5,546 bases of DNA from Acidaminococcaceae bacterium (lineage in GTDB: Bacteria > Bacillota > Negativicutes > Acidaminococcales > Acidaminococcaceae): NCBI GenBank assembly GCA_028693975.1, contig JAQUUF010000094.1:1-5546 (forward strand). Direction: 5' to 3'. The notes beneath the pieces were generated by a model, which made no database searches, had not been told where the DNA came from, and saw only the letters and a program-made list of their open reading frames with translations. A program made the position numbers and the translations under genes. This document shows positions 1-5,107 of this stretch, one piece after another. Position 1 is the stretch's first letter. Each line of letters starts with the position of its first letter.

Positions 1-411
1 AGTTAATGCGCGCGGCAGTTCACCACCAGCTAGGGGAATTGGTGATGGTGCCACAGGCTGCTCCCCTGTCAGCGCAGAAGTTGCTGTCCGCCCCGGATGC
101 TGCAACTGAATAAATATCTTGGTGTCGTACTTATGCACTGCATCTGTTAACCGCCTCAGCTCAAGGGCATCAGCGAAATTACGTGCTGCTAATTGACAAG
201 GTTCGCCGCCACCTGCACCGTCACAAACTCGTGTTACCTCAGTAATGATTAACCCGACACCGCCTTTGGCACGAGCCTCATAGAAAGCAATAATATCATC
301 ATTGACCCCACCACCAGGTGCTGCAATAAATACCCCCATAGCTGTCATTGCTACTCTGTTCTTGATAGTAAGATGTCCAATGGTTATTTTGCTTTGTAGT
401 AAGTCATACAT
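1..411 (-). CDS. Old Yellow Enzyme / enoate reductase-type NADH:flavin oxidoreductase, N-terminal part
   Basis: Partial gene: 137 codons from the start, running off the left edge of the window. The protein begins MYDLLQSKITIGHLTIKNR, the usual opening of the FMN-binding TIM barrel of the Old Yellow Enzyme family. It continues with AFYEARAKGGVGLIITE (about residues 45-61) and FIQLQHPGR (about 102-110), whose QLxHxGR pattern is a family signature for the FMN/substrate site. The GGGVNDD stretch and the form of the HPGR block resemble the 2-enoate reductase / 2,4-dienoyl-CoA reductase branch. That branch usually also carries a 4Fe-4S site and an FAD/NAD(P)H domain further on, but those would lie outside the window. 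Family members reduce activated C=C bonds with NAD(P)H in the cytoplasm. The start is ATG at 411-409, preceded by GGAAGGG at 8 nt. A GTG three codons upstream overlaps that ribosome site and is less likely. The leader contains two hairpins (439-497). Substrate cannot be told. Confidence 0.9.
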   Translation of the reverse strand, partial: MYDLLQSKITIGHLTIKNRVAMTAMGVFIAAPGGGVNDDIIAFYEARAKGGVGLIITEVTRVCDGAGGGEPCQLAARNFADALELRRLTDAVHKYDTKIFIQLQHPGRTATSALTGEQPVAPSPIPLAGGELPRALT

Positions 412-438
412 TTTTCTCACCCTTCCAAAAAAGCATAA

Positions 439-475
439 AACCCCTATGATAGCTTCTATAGTTATCATAGGGGTT
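439..475 (-). terminator. Terminator/attenuator-like hairpin in the leader of the flavin oxidoreductase gene
   Basis: A perfect 13-bp inverted repeat (AACCCCTATGATA at 439-451, TATCATAGGGGTT at 463-475) can be extended inward by a G-U pair and two more pairs to leave a 5-nt loop. Read on the minus strand, the stem ends in GGGGTT and is followed by TTATGCTTTTTT, a U-rich tail as in an intrinsic terminator. The Shine-Dalgarno of the flavin oxidoreductase follows within about a dozen bases, leaving no room for a promoter between them. Transcription of that gene therefore has to pass this hairpin. It may end most transcripts from the ogt operon upstream, or act as a regulated attenuator. Confidence 0.6.
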
Positions 476-497
476 GCTACTATTCCTGACTAGTAAC
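476..497 (-). other. Small hairpin directly upstream of the attenuator-like stem
   Basis: On the minus strand GTTACTA (497-491) can pair with TAGTAGC (482-476), giving 7 bp including one U-G pair around the 8-nt loop GTCAGGAA. It abuts the terminator-like stem at 475 with no spacer, so the two helices could stack. This is seen in the sequence; a regulatory role is inferred. The rest of the spacer (498-696) contains a short GTTCG-6-CGAAC inverted repeat at 622-637 and no convincing promoter or other gene. Confidence 0.35.
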
Positions 498-696
498 TTT
501 TGAAATTGAAATTGGCTGCTTTGTAAAACACCAATTGTTACGATTGACACACTCTTACACCATTTTAAAGTTCAAGCTCGCTATAATACACTTCTTGACG
601 ACACTAGCGTAGCTACTTTATGTTCGTTTATGCGAACAAAGCATTTTTATTTACATAACATACAAAGGTTCTTGTCCCGGTACTTGCATGGTTTGT

Positions 697-1158
697 TCAG
701 TCATGCCCCTGTCTTTCTATTTTTAATAACTTGGCTTTTATTCTCACTCCTGCTGCATAGCCTTTCAAATCACCGTCCGCACCAATCACCCTATGACAGG
801 GAACAATTATCTGTAAGGGGTTTTTATTATTGGCATTGCCAACTGCTCTGGCTGCTTGAGCATTTCCTAGTGCTTGAGCAATTTCTTTGTAACTTCTTGT
901 TTCACCGTAGGGAATCTTTAACAACTCACGCCAAACAGCTAATTGAAATTTAGTACCAATTAATTTGTATTTTATATCAAAGGTCTTTCTCTTGCCCCCC
1001 AAATACTCTACCAGTTCGGCAAATACCTGCTCCGCAAAACTAGAGGATTCTCCCTCGGCAGGTACAACTTCTTGCTCTGTATAAGTCAGCGACAAAAGCA
1101 CATCATGCTCATACTGTATCCTTATATATCCCCATTCGCATTTGTATACTGCTATCAT
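697..1158 (-). CDS. ogt: Methylated-DNA--protein-cysteine S-methyltransferase (Ogt/MGMT)
   Basis: 153-residue suicide DNA-repair protein that moves alkyl groups from O6-alkylguanine (and O4-alkylthymine) in DNA to its own cysteine. The hallmark PCHRV motif is present with acceptor Cys121 (IVPCHRVIG, residues 118-126). Upstream are the conserved GTKFQLAVWRELLKIPYGE block (68-86) and the helix-turn-helix part with RAVGNANNKNP (104-114), whose Arg104 matches the arginine finger that fills the flipped-base gap. The first 60 or so residues form the variable N-terminal domain without an Ada-type zinc site, so this is the Ogt class rather than Ada. Length is normal for Ogt. The ATG at 1158-1156 has AAGGAG 11 nt upstream. 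It is the last gene of the msrAB operon, 28 nt after the TIGR04076 gene. No terminator is seen directly after it; the first good candidate is about 220 nt downstream. Confidence 0.95.
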   Translation of the reverse strand: MIAVYKCEWGYIRIQYEHDVLLSLTYTEQEVVPAEGESSSFAEQVFAELVEYLGGKRKTFDIKYKLIGTKFQLAVWRELLKIPYGETRSYKEIAQALGNAQAARAVGNANNKNPLQIIVPCHRVIGADGDLKGYAAGVRIKAKLLKIERQGHD

Positions 1159-1186
1159 AATAATTTGTGCTCCTTAGCGAACCCTT

Positions 1187-1450
1187 CTACTCATCAATCT
1201 TTTCAATTTTAAAAACATTAATAACGTCTACATCAGGGCAGCAAAACATTGCAGTGCCTTCAGGCTGTCCAGGCAAGCTTCCTCCATAGCGCAAAATATC
1301 AATATAGGGGAACCCGGTATGAAGAGCCATAGGGCAAAACTTTCCCATATCTGTATCAAAATCAAAAGAATCGCCCACCTTAAGCCCGCGGTGACAGCCC
1401 ATTTCACCTTTACGCTCCACTAATGTTATCTTAATTTTTGTCCTCTTCAA
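1187..1450 (-). CDS. TIGR04076-family small cysteine-containing protein
   Basis: 87 residues, no known function. It matches my recollection of the TIGR04076 family in length and pattern: an N-terminal beta strand (KIKITLVERKG), a CHRGLKVGDSF block (19-29), an FCPMAL block (38-43), LRYGG (53-57) and a C-terminal CCPD (70-73) before a final strand. Four cysteines (19, 39, 70, 71) lie in these conserved blocks, which suggests metal binding or thiol chemistry, but no role is established. The start codon is TTG at 1450-1448, chosen because AGGAGG lies 10 nt upstream and no ATG is near. That Shine-Dalgarno overlaps the TAG stop of the HD-domain gene (TAGGAGG), so translation of the two is probably coupled. 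No signal peptide or membrane segment; likely cytosolic. Confidence 0.8.
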   Translation of the reverse strand: MKRTKIKITLVERKGEMGCHRGLKVGDSFDFDTDMGKFCPMALHTGFPYIDILRYGGSLPGQPEGTAMFCCPDVDVINVFKIEKIDE

Positions 1451-1464
1451 TATGCCACTTCCTC

Positions 1465-1950
1465 CTAATAAAGAAAATTGAATTGAAACAGCTTTCTGCC
1501 CGTCGCCGTTTTCATAATTTTATCATAAACATTGTGTACGGTACTAGCATCAGCTGCATCTTCGTAAAGGTTAACCAAAAAGTCAGCTTCTACTAATATT
1601 TGGTAATCCAAAGCATCTATGGCGTTATAGGTATGATGATGAGCAATCAAGTAAATTATTCTTTCTTTTTCTTGTTGTGACAAAGCAAATTTATCCAAGA
1701 TCTGCTGCGCTACAGCCGGTCCAAGTTCTTCTTGGTGTTTGCCCAAGGCATCGTTATATAATTTTTCGCTGGCATGAATACCTATGTCATGTAAAATAGC
1801 TGCAATTTCTAAAATCTTTCTAGCCTCTTCTTCAAGATTTTCTCCCAAAGCAATCATGTGGGCAAAATTATAAACCTTGACAAAATGCTGTATTCTTTTG
1901 GCATCACCCTTGTCATACTCCATCGCTTCAATCATTATTTCTTGAATCAT
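1465..1950 (-). CDS. HD-domain (HDIG) metal-dependent phosphohydrolase family protein
   Basis: 161 residues, all one HD domain. The metal-binding pattern is visible: His22 (RIQHFVKV), the His54-Asp55 pair in ILHDIGIH (HDIG form), a His triplet at 104-106 (IAHHHTY) and Asp122 (VEADFLVN). HD-family enzymes hydrolyse phosphoester bonds in nucleotides and other substrates; the substrate here cannot be read from sequence, and there is no GYP motif, so it is not a cyclic-di-GMP phosphodiesterase of the HD-GYP kind. A GTG at 1959 is possible, but the ATG at 1950-1948 is preferred: AGAGGG (1964-1959) sits 8 nt before it and overlaps the GTG itself. It lies third in the operon, 59 nt after the QueG-like gene and 14 nt before the TIGR04076 start. 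Cytosolic; no extra domain. Confidence 0.88.
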   Translation of the reverse strand: MIQEIMIEAMEYDKGDAKRIQHFVKVYNFAHMIALGENLEEEARKILEIAAILHDIGIHASEKLYNDALGKHQEELGPAVAQQILDKFALSQQEKERIIYLIAHHHTYNAIDALDYQILVEADFLVNLYEDAADASTVHNVYDKIMKTATGRKLFQFNFLY

Positions 1951-1979
1951 AGCAATCACCCTCTTTTCATAATAGACTC

Positions 1980-2001
1980 AATGGTAAATTACACTACCAT
2001 T
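1980..2001. repeat. Short inverted repeat between the QueG-like and HD-domain genes
   Basis: Perfect 7-bp arms AATGGTA (1980-1986) and TACCATT (1995-2001) with an 8-nt spacer, lying in the 59-nt gap of the operon. No U-rich run follows on either strand, so it does not look like a terminator. It could be a protein site or an mRNA processing/stability hairpin, or chance. Confidence 0.3.
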
Positions 2002-2009
2002 TCGTCCAT

Positions 2010-2705
2010 TCAATTATTTTTAGGACGTGTAATCCGACCATTTTTCATAGGGCATACTCTTCTACATATATTACAATCTACTGTAGCAAATCCTCTAGCG
2101 GTTTTGCCATAGGTATGTGGCCTACACAAATTCTGTTGGACGCGCCCTTCGCCAATTGCCTGCACAGGACAACTATTCACGCATTTATGACAACCTGCTA
2201 TACAAATATTCTCAGACAAGGGATCGGCTTCAAGTTCAACATTGAGCAAAATTGCGCCTATGGTCAATCGATTGCCATATTTTTCATTCAACAACAGCGT
2301 GTTCTTCCCTAATTGGCCCAAACCACATAGCACACCTGTATGTTTCATAGAAATAAGTCCCCGTGCTGTAAGATGAGCAGCATCCCAATACTCGTTAGGA
2401 GCGTCACAGGGCAAAGGAATGGCCAAAGCATTAAATTTTTCTTCTATTTTTCGTGACGCCTTAAAAGCAATATCATCTACCTGACGACAAACAATATCGC
2501 CATTAAAGTAACTATAAATTAATCTGGGATTGATTGCAAAGAGCCCCTTCGGCAAGGCTATTCCAAACGCCACCACTGTTTTACAGTCTTTATAAATAGT
2601 TTGTGGTGAAAAACCAGTTGGATACTCCTCCAATCTTGCCCCTGAAGCAAATCCACAAACATCTGCCCCTAATGCCAAAATAATTCGCCTAATATCTTCC
2701 TTCAT
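2010..2705 (-). CDS. Short QueG-like (epoxyqueuosine reductase-like) double [4Fe-4S] protein
   Basis: 231 residues resembling the catalytic core of QueG, the cobalamin- and iron-sulfur-dependent enzyme that makes queuosine. QueG-like features are the block HTGVLCGLGQLGKNTLL (about 122-138) followed by YGNRLTIGAIL, then two ferredoxin-type clusters: Cys172-x2-Cys175-x3-Cys179-Pro with a further Cys168, and Cys194 with Cys211-x2-Cys214-x3-Cys218-Pro. It ends 13 residues after the last cysteine, whereas QueG is normally over 300 residues with extra C-terminal sequence, so the tRNA-binding tail seems absent. It is probably a relative acting on another substrate rather than QueG itself. No twin-arginine signal, so not a classic exported reductive dehalogenase. 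The ATG at 2705 is chosen because GAGAGGG lies just before it; the ATG at 2723 has no ribosome site. Second in the operon, 35 nt after msrAB. Confidence 0.82.
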   Translation of the reverse strand: MKEDIRRIILALGADVCGFASGARLEEYPTGFSPQTIYKDCKTVVAFGIALPKGLFAINPRLIYSYFNGDIVCRQVDDIAFKASRKIEEKFNALAIPLPCDAPNEYWDAAHLTARGLISMKHTGVLCGLGQLGKNTLLLNEKYGNRLTIGAILLNVELEADPLSENICIAGCHKCVNSCPVQAIGEGRVQQNLCRPHTYGKTARGFATVDCNICRRVCPMKNGRITRPKNN

Positions 2706-2740
2706 ATTGACCCTCTCTACCATAGTATATAAATATTTAT

Positions 2741-3856
2741 TTATCTAGCGGTTCCTGTTGGTACCTCTAATAGTTTTAAGTATTCATCATACCCTTGCTT
2801 TGCCATTGCCTCTTTGGGTATAAATTTTAAAGCAGCACTGTTGATACAATACCGAATTCCACCTTTATCTTTGGGGCCATCAGCAAACACATGCCCAAGA
2901 TGAGCACCGCCTAAAGAACTGCGTACTTCCGTCCTTACCATACCAAAAGAAGTATCCGTGTTTTCCTCCAGCAGTTTTTTATCTATAGGCTTAGAAAAAG
3001 CAGGCCACCCACAACCTGAATCAAATTTATCTGTGGAAATAAAAAGTGGTTCTCCTGTAGTAATATCGACATATATACCCGGTCTAAACTCATGGTCATA
3101 CTCATTATCAAAAGGCGGTTCAGTACCCTTTTCTTGTGTTACCTTGTATTGTATCGTTGTTAATTTCTGCCGTAAGGTTTTCTGGTCTGGCTTAATATAC
3201 TTTATCTTGGCATTGGTTTTTCTTGCTATATCAAATAGTTCCGGGCGTATATGACAATATCCGCCTACATTCTTACCTAAATAATCTTGGTGATACTCTT
3301 CTGCTTTGTAGAAATTTTTAAGAGCTTGCACTTCAATGACAATTGGTTTGTCATACTTCTTCCTTAGCTCAGTAATTTGTGCTTTTATTACAGACAAATC
3401 TTCCTTATCAGCATAATATATCCCCGTCCTATACTGATCACCACTATCTCCACCCTGTCGATTAATACTCGTTGGATCTATGGTCATAAAATACAAATCC
3501 AACAATGTCTTTAAGCTCACCACTTCTGTGTCGTAAGTAACCTTAACTGTCTCGGCAAATCCTGTAGTATGAGAACATACTTGTTGATAAGTAGGATTCT
3601 CAGTATTACCATTAGCATAACCTACTTCTGTATCTATTACTCCATTAATTTGTTTCATGAAATGTTCCGTTCCCCAGAAACAACCGCCTGCTAAATAAAT
3701 AGTAGATTCTTTTCCCATGATTGTATGCTCCTTTACTTTGGTTGAGCTCTTGCATAGCGAAGGTTTACCAGCATAAGCATTATATATTGCAACACCTGTT
3801 AAGCAGAAAAATAACAAAACAAGTAAAAGGTTCCACTTGTGTTTTTGTAAGAACAT
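2741..3856 (-). CDS. msrAB: Exported bifunctional methionine sulfoxide reductase MsrA-MsrB fusion
   Basis: 371 residues. Residues 1-29 form an export signal or membrane anchor: basic start (FLQKHKWN), hydrophobic core (LLLVLLFFCLTGVAIY) and a possible signal peptidase I site AYA before Gly30. MsrA follows (about 52-205) with catalytic Cys59 in GGCFWG and likely resolving Cys201 in GGYCHI; it reduces the S form of methionine sulfoxide. MsrB (about 228-350) has DSGCGWPAF with Cys282 and catalytic Cys337 in RYCINSAA, and reduces the R form. The zinc-binding CxxC pairs of many MsrBs are absent. The ATG at 3856 has AGAGGTGA 6 nt upstream; the GTG one codon earlier is too close to it. A second, excellent ribosome site precedes Met47 (ATG at 3718), so a 325-residue cytosolic form is possible. 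It is the first gene of the five-gene operon, behind the promoter at 3901-3928. No thioredoxin-like reducing partner is encoded in the window. Confidence 0.95.
   Translation of the reverse strand: MFLQKHKWNLLLVLLFFCLTGVAIYNAYAGKPSLCKSSTKVKEHTIMGKESTIYLAGGCFWGTEHFMKQINGVIDTEVGYANGNTENPTYQQVCSHTTGFAETVKVTYDTEVVSLKTLLDLYFMTIDPTSINRQGGDSGDQYRTGIYYADKEDLSVIKAQITELRKKYDKPIVIEVQALKNFYKAEEYHQDYLGKNVGGYCHIRPELFDIARKTNAKIKYIKPDQKTLRQKLTTIQYKVTQEKGTEPPFDNEYDHEFRPGIYVDITTGEPLFISTDKFDSGCGWPAFSKPIDKKLLEENTDTSFGMVRTEVRSSLGGAHLGHVFADGPKDKGGIRYCINSAALKFIPKEAMAKQGYDEYLKLLEVPTGTAR
3716..3733 (-). promoter_or_regulatory. Internal ribosome binding site and ATG within msrAB
   Basis: AAGGAG (3733-3728) is followed after 9 nt by an in-frame ATG (3718-3716) encoding Met47 of the long MsrAB. 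The match and spacing are better than those of the upstream start. Initiation here would give a protein starting MGKESTIYLAGGCFWG, lacking the hydrophobic N-terminus but keeping both complete catalytic domains. Confidence 0.6.
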
Positions 3857-3900
3857 CACTGGTCACCTCTTTATGCTCCAATGCTCTAATTATAACTACT

Positions 3901-3928
3901 ATTATAGCAAATTCTCCAGAAGAGTCAT
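3901..3928 (-). promoter_or_regulatory. Extended -10 promoter for the msrAB operon
   Basis: On the minus strand a perfect TATAAT (3906-3901) is preceded by TGC, giving an extended -10 element (TGCTATAAT). A weak -35 ATGACT (3928-3923, four of six matches to TTGACA) lies 16 bp upstream. The expected transcript start is near 3894, giving a 5' leader of roughly 40 nt before the msrAB ATG at 3856. It looks like a housekeeping-sigma promoter; no operator repeat is evident next to it. Confidence 0.6.
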
Positions 3929-4087
3929 AGTTTTGCTCTTAATATTAACTTGCACCAACACTACTAAAGGAATGTACAAAAACATGTAGCGAAAGCCAAA
4001 CATGGAACTCTGCATATCTAGCCCAGCTTATGCCCAGATTAGCATAAATGATAAAGCTGTAACTGAAAAACAAATCAAATAATGACA
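3902..4087 (-). pseudogene. Possible remnant of a membrane-protein gene between the racemase and msrAB
   Basis: Directly after the racemase stop, and in the same frame, 61 sense codons run to 3902 with a single internal TAA (4030-4028). The reading is strongly hydrophobic on both sides of the stop: SVTALSFMLIWA before it, and MFGFRYMFLYIPLVVLV after it, then a basic stretch NIKSK. Such a composition looks like the end of a multi-pass membrane protein. I cannot name a family. The part after the stop could also be read as a 37-codon ORF from ATG at 4015, but it has no clear ribosome site. The final stop lies inside the -10 box of the msrAB promoter. No terminator is seen here, so racemase transcripts may run into msrAB. 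AT-rich sequence can produce hydrophobic readings by chance. Confidence 0.25.
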
Positions 4088-4780
4088 TTACAATAAAGAC
4101 TGTTTAAATATTTCTCTTATATGTAGCTCCGTTGTATTGATAGTTGGAACATTTACATCAGAGTCACTAATCATTAACGGTAATTCCGTACAACCAAGAA
4201 GAACCGCATCAATATTAAATTTGTCATAATATTCTGCAATAATTCTTATCAGCCTCTTTTTATCCCCCAAAATCACAATGCCCTTTTCCAAATTAGGATA
4301 AATTAACTTTCCTATTTCTTTTTGTTTCTCACTACAAGGGGTAATTGGATTACCCCCCATTTGTAATATTTTCGTTTCAAAAAGCTTACTTGCCATCGTC
4401 CATTCTGTTCCAAGAATCAAAATTCTATTATATTGCCGCCTTTCTATTTCTTGTGCGACAACCTCCAATAGGTTTACTGTCGGAAGTGGCAGCTTATTAC
4501 ATATTTTATCCCACACAATATGTTCCGTATTTGCTGTAATTGCTAAAATATTTGCACCTGCTGATTTTAAATTTTCAAGACTTTCCAGTACATAGTGCGC
4601 TAATAAATCGTAATCTTTATTTGCTATTGCTTTATCGTGTTTCGCCATATCAACACTATCAATAACTATCTCCGGATATCTATTTATCTGTGGGGTATTT
4701 TGATACAAAAGCTCTAACTCACGATAATATTCAATTGTAGATGCTGGACCTATACCACCAACCAAGCCTATCTTTTTCAC
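4088..4780 (-). CDS. Aspartate/glutamate racemase-family protein (YgeA-like) lacking the first cysteine
   Basis: 230 residues, the usual length for this cofactor-independent racemase family. It opens MKKIGLVGGIGPASTIEYY, with the family glycine-rich loop at 8-12. Classical members use two cysteines as the acid/base pair, in CNTxH and GCTE motifs. Here the first motif is ITANTEH with Ala83 in place of Cys, while the second, LGCTELP, keeps Cys197. E. coli YgeA, also 230 residues, as I recall has Thr at the first position and is active on L-aspartate/L-glutamate, so a changed first residue does not exclude activity, but alanine cannot do acid/base chemistry. It may be a racemase of altered stereospecificity or an isomerase/lyase relative. 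The GTG start at 4780 is chosen because AAGGAG (4795-4790) lies 9 nt upstream; the TTG at 4801 precedes that site. Cytosolic. Probably transcribed from the promoter near 4970. Confidence 0.88.
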   Translation of the reverse strand: MKKIGLVGGIGPASTIEYYRELELLYQNTPQINRYPEIVIDSVDMAKHDKAIANKDYDLLAHYVLESLENLKSAGANILAITANTEHIVWDKICNKLPLPTVNLLEVVAQEIERRQYNRILILGTEWTMASKLFETKILQMGGNPITPCSEKQKEIGKLIYPNLEKGIVILGDKKRLIRIIAEYYDKFNIDAVLLGCTELPLMISDSDVNVPTINTTELHIREIFKQSLL

Positions 4781-4789
4781 AGTATTTCG

Positions 4790-4795
4790 CTCCTT
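4790..4795 (-). promoter_or_regulatory. Ribosome binding site deciding the racemase start
   Basis: AAGGAG, 9 nt before GTG at 4780-4778. The longer reading from TTG at 4801 would contain this site in its own second to fourth codons and adds seven residues with no family match, so the GTG is the start. Confidence 0.8.
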
Positions 4796-4816
4796 ATGCA
4801 ATATCTTTTGGCTTTC

Positions 4817-4924
4817 TTACCATGGCAATAACTGGCATTTCCCACTTGCCATAAGAGCTTTTCCACACTTGAATAAATCTTTTTCATTTATCTCAATTAA
4901 ACTCCATGGTGTGTTGAATGTCAT
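4817..4924 (-). CDS. Possible 35-residue small ORF upstream of the racemase gene
   Basis: An ATG at 4924-4922 is preceded by GGGAG at 8 nt and lies about 40 nt after the predicted transcript start of the 4970 promoter. The peptide begins MTFNTPWSLIEINEKDLFK and ends KCQLLPW; it has two cysteines, is mostly polar and has no membrane segment. It stops 36 nt before the racemase start. I recognise no family. It could be a genuine small protein, a leader peptide coupled to the racemase, or the remnant of a longer gene, since another frame over the same bases also reads plausibly (SYGKWEMPVIAMVRKPKDIA) up to the racemase ribosome site. Confidence 0.3.
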   Translation of the reverse strand: MTFNTPWSLIEINEKDLFKCGKALMASGKCQLLPW

Positions 4925-4969
4925 TTGTCATTCTCCCATTAGGTAATCACTAAATTTCTTTATGTCCTC

Positions 4970-4978
4970 ATTATATCA
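4970..4978 (-). promoter_or_regulatory. Extended -10 promoter upstream of the racemase gene
   Basis: TGATATAAT on the minus strand: perfect TATAAT at 4975-4970 with the TG motif at 4978-4977. No good -35 is found 15-18 bp upstream, which an extended -10 element tolerates. It lies just past the hairpin that ends the acetyltransferase unit, where a new transcription unit is expected. The transcript would start near 4963 and carry a leader of about 180 nt containing the small ORF. Confidence 0.5.
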
Positions 4979-5032
4979 TCTTCTGAGCCAATAAAGCATT
5001 TAACTATATCCTTTGTCCGAATTAGAATAATC

Positions 5033-5070
5033 AAGCCGGTCTACGAATTTGCTAACTCGTAAACCGGCTT
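5033..5070 (-). terminator. Strong terminator-like hairpin after the acetyltransferase gene
   Basis: Arms 5033-5046 (AAGCCGGTCTACGA) and 5057-5070 (TCGTAAACCGGCTT) pair over 14 bp. On the minus strand the only irregularity is a G-U pair, and further pairing inward leaves a 4-nt loop. It begins about 50 nt after the acetyltransferase stop. The tail that follows on the minus strand, GATTATTCTAATT, is U-rich but not a clean run, so efficiency is uncertain. On the plus strand the following bases ATTTCACATCTATT are also moderately U-rich, but no plus-strand gene feeds it. Confidence 0.65.
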
Positions 5071-5107
5071 ATTTCACATCTATTCCTACCACTTTCCGCA
5101 ATTCAGC

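Noticed and set aside
302..493. 63-codon plus-strand frame
   Set aside because: Antisense to the start of the flavin oxidoreductase and across the leader hairpins; no ribosome site or family match.
544..587. TTGACA at 544 and TATAAT at 582 on the plus strand as a promoter
   Set aside because: The two boxes are 32 bp apart, far beyond the 16-18 bp needed, and no plus-strand gene follows.
621..638. TGTTCG-6-CGAACA repeat as a LexA/SOS box near ogt
   Set aside because: The Gram-positive LexA box has the half-sites the other way round (CGAAC-4-GTTCG). This repeat also lies downstream of ogt, not at a promoter. At most it is a small hairpin.
630..953. 107-codon plus-strand frame
   Set aside because: It overlaps ogt on the opposite strand and has no family features; ogt carries the PCHRV site and a good ribosome site.
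1858..2312. Two plus-strand frames antisense to the HD and QueG-like genes
   Set aside because: Shadows of well-supported minus-strand genes with conserved metal and iron-sulfur motifs.
2729..2740. ATAAATATTTAT palindrome between msrAB and the QueG-like gene, with a TATACT beside it, as a promoter
   Set aside because: Simple A/T sequence, no matching -35 in the msrAB end; not distinguishable from chance.
3790..3810. Lipobox for MsrAB lipidation (LFFC near residue 18)
   Set aside because: Phe residues at -2 and -1 do not fit the lipobox, and the Cys sits in the middle of the hydrophobic core; an AYA signal peptidase I site fits better.
3945..4088. 47-codon minus-strand ORF starting at the TAATG overlap with the racemase stop
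   Set aside because: The stop/start overlap is attractive, but there is no ribosome site and the sequence resembles nothing I know. The alternative frame, in register with the racemase, looks more like a membrane-protein remnant.
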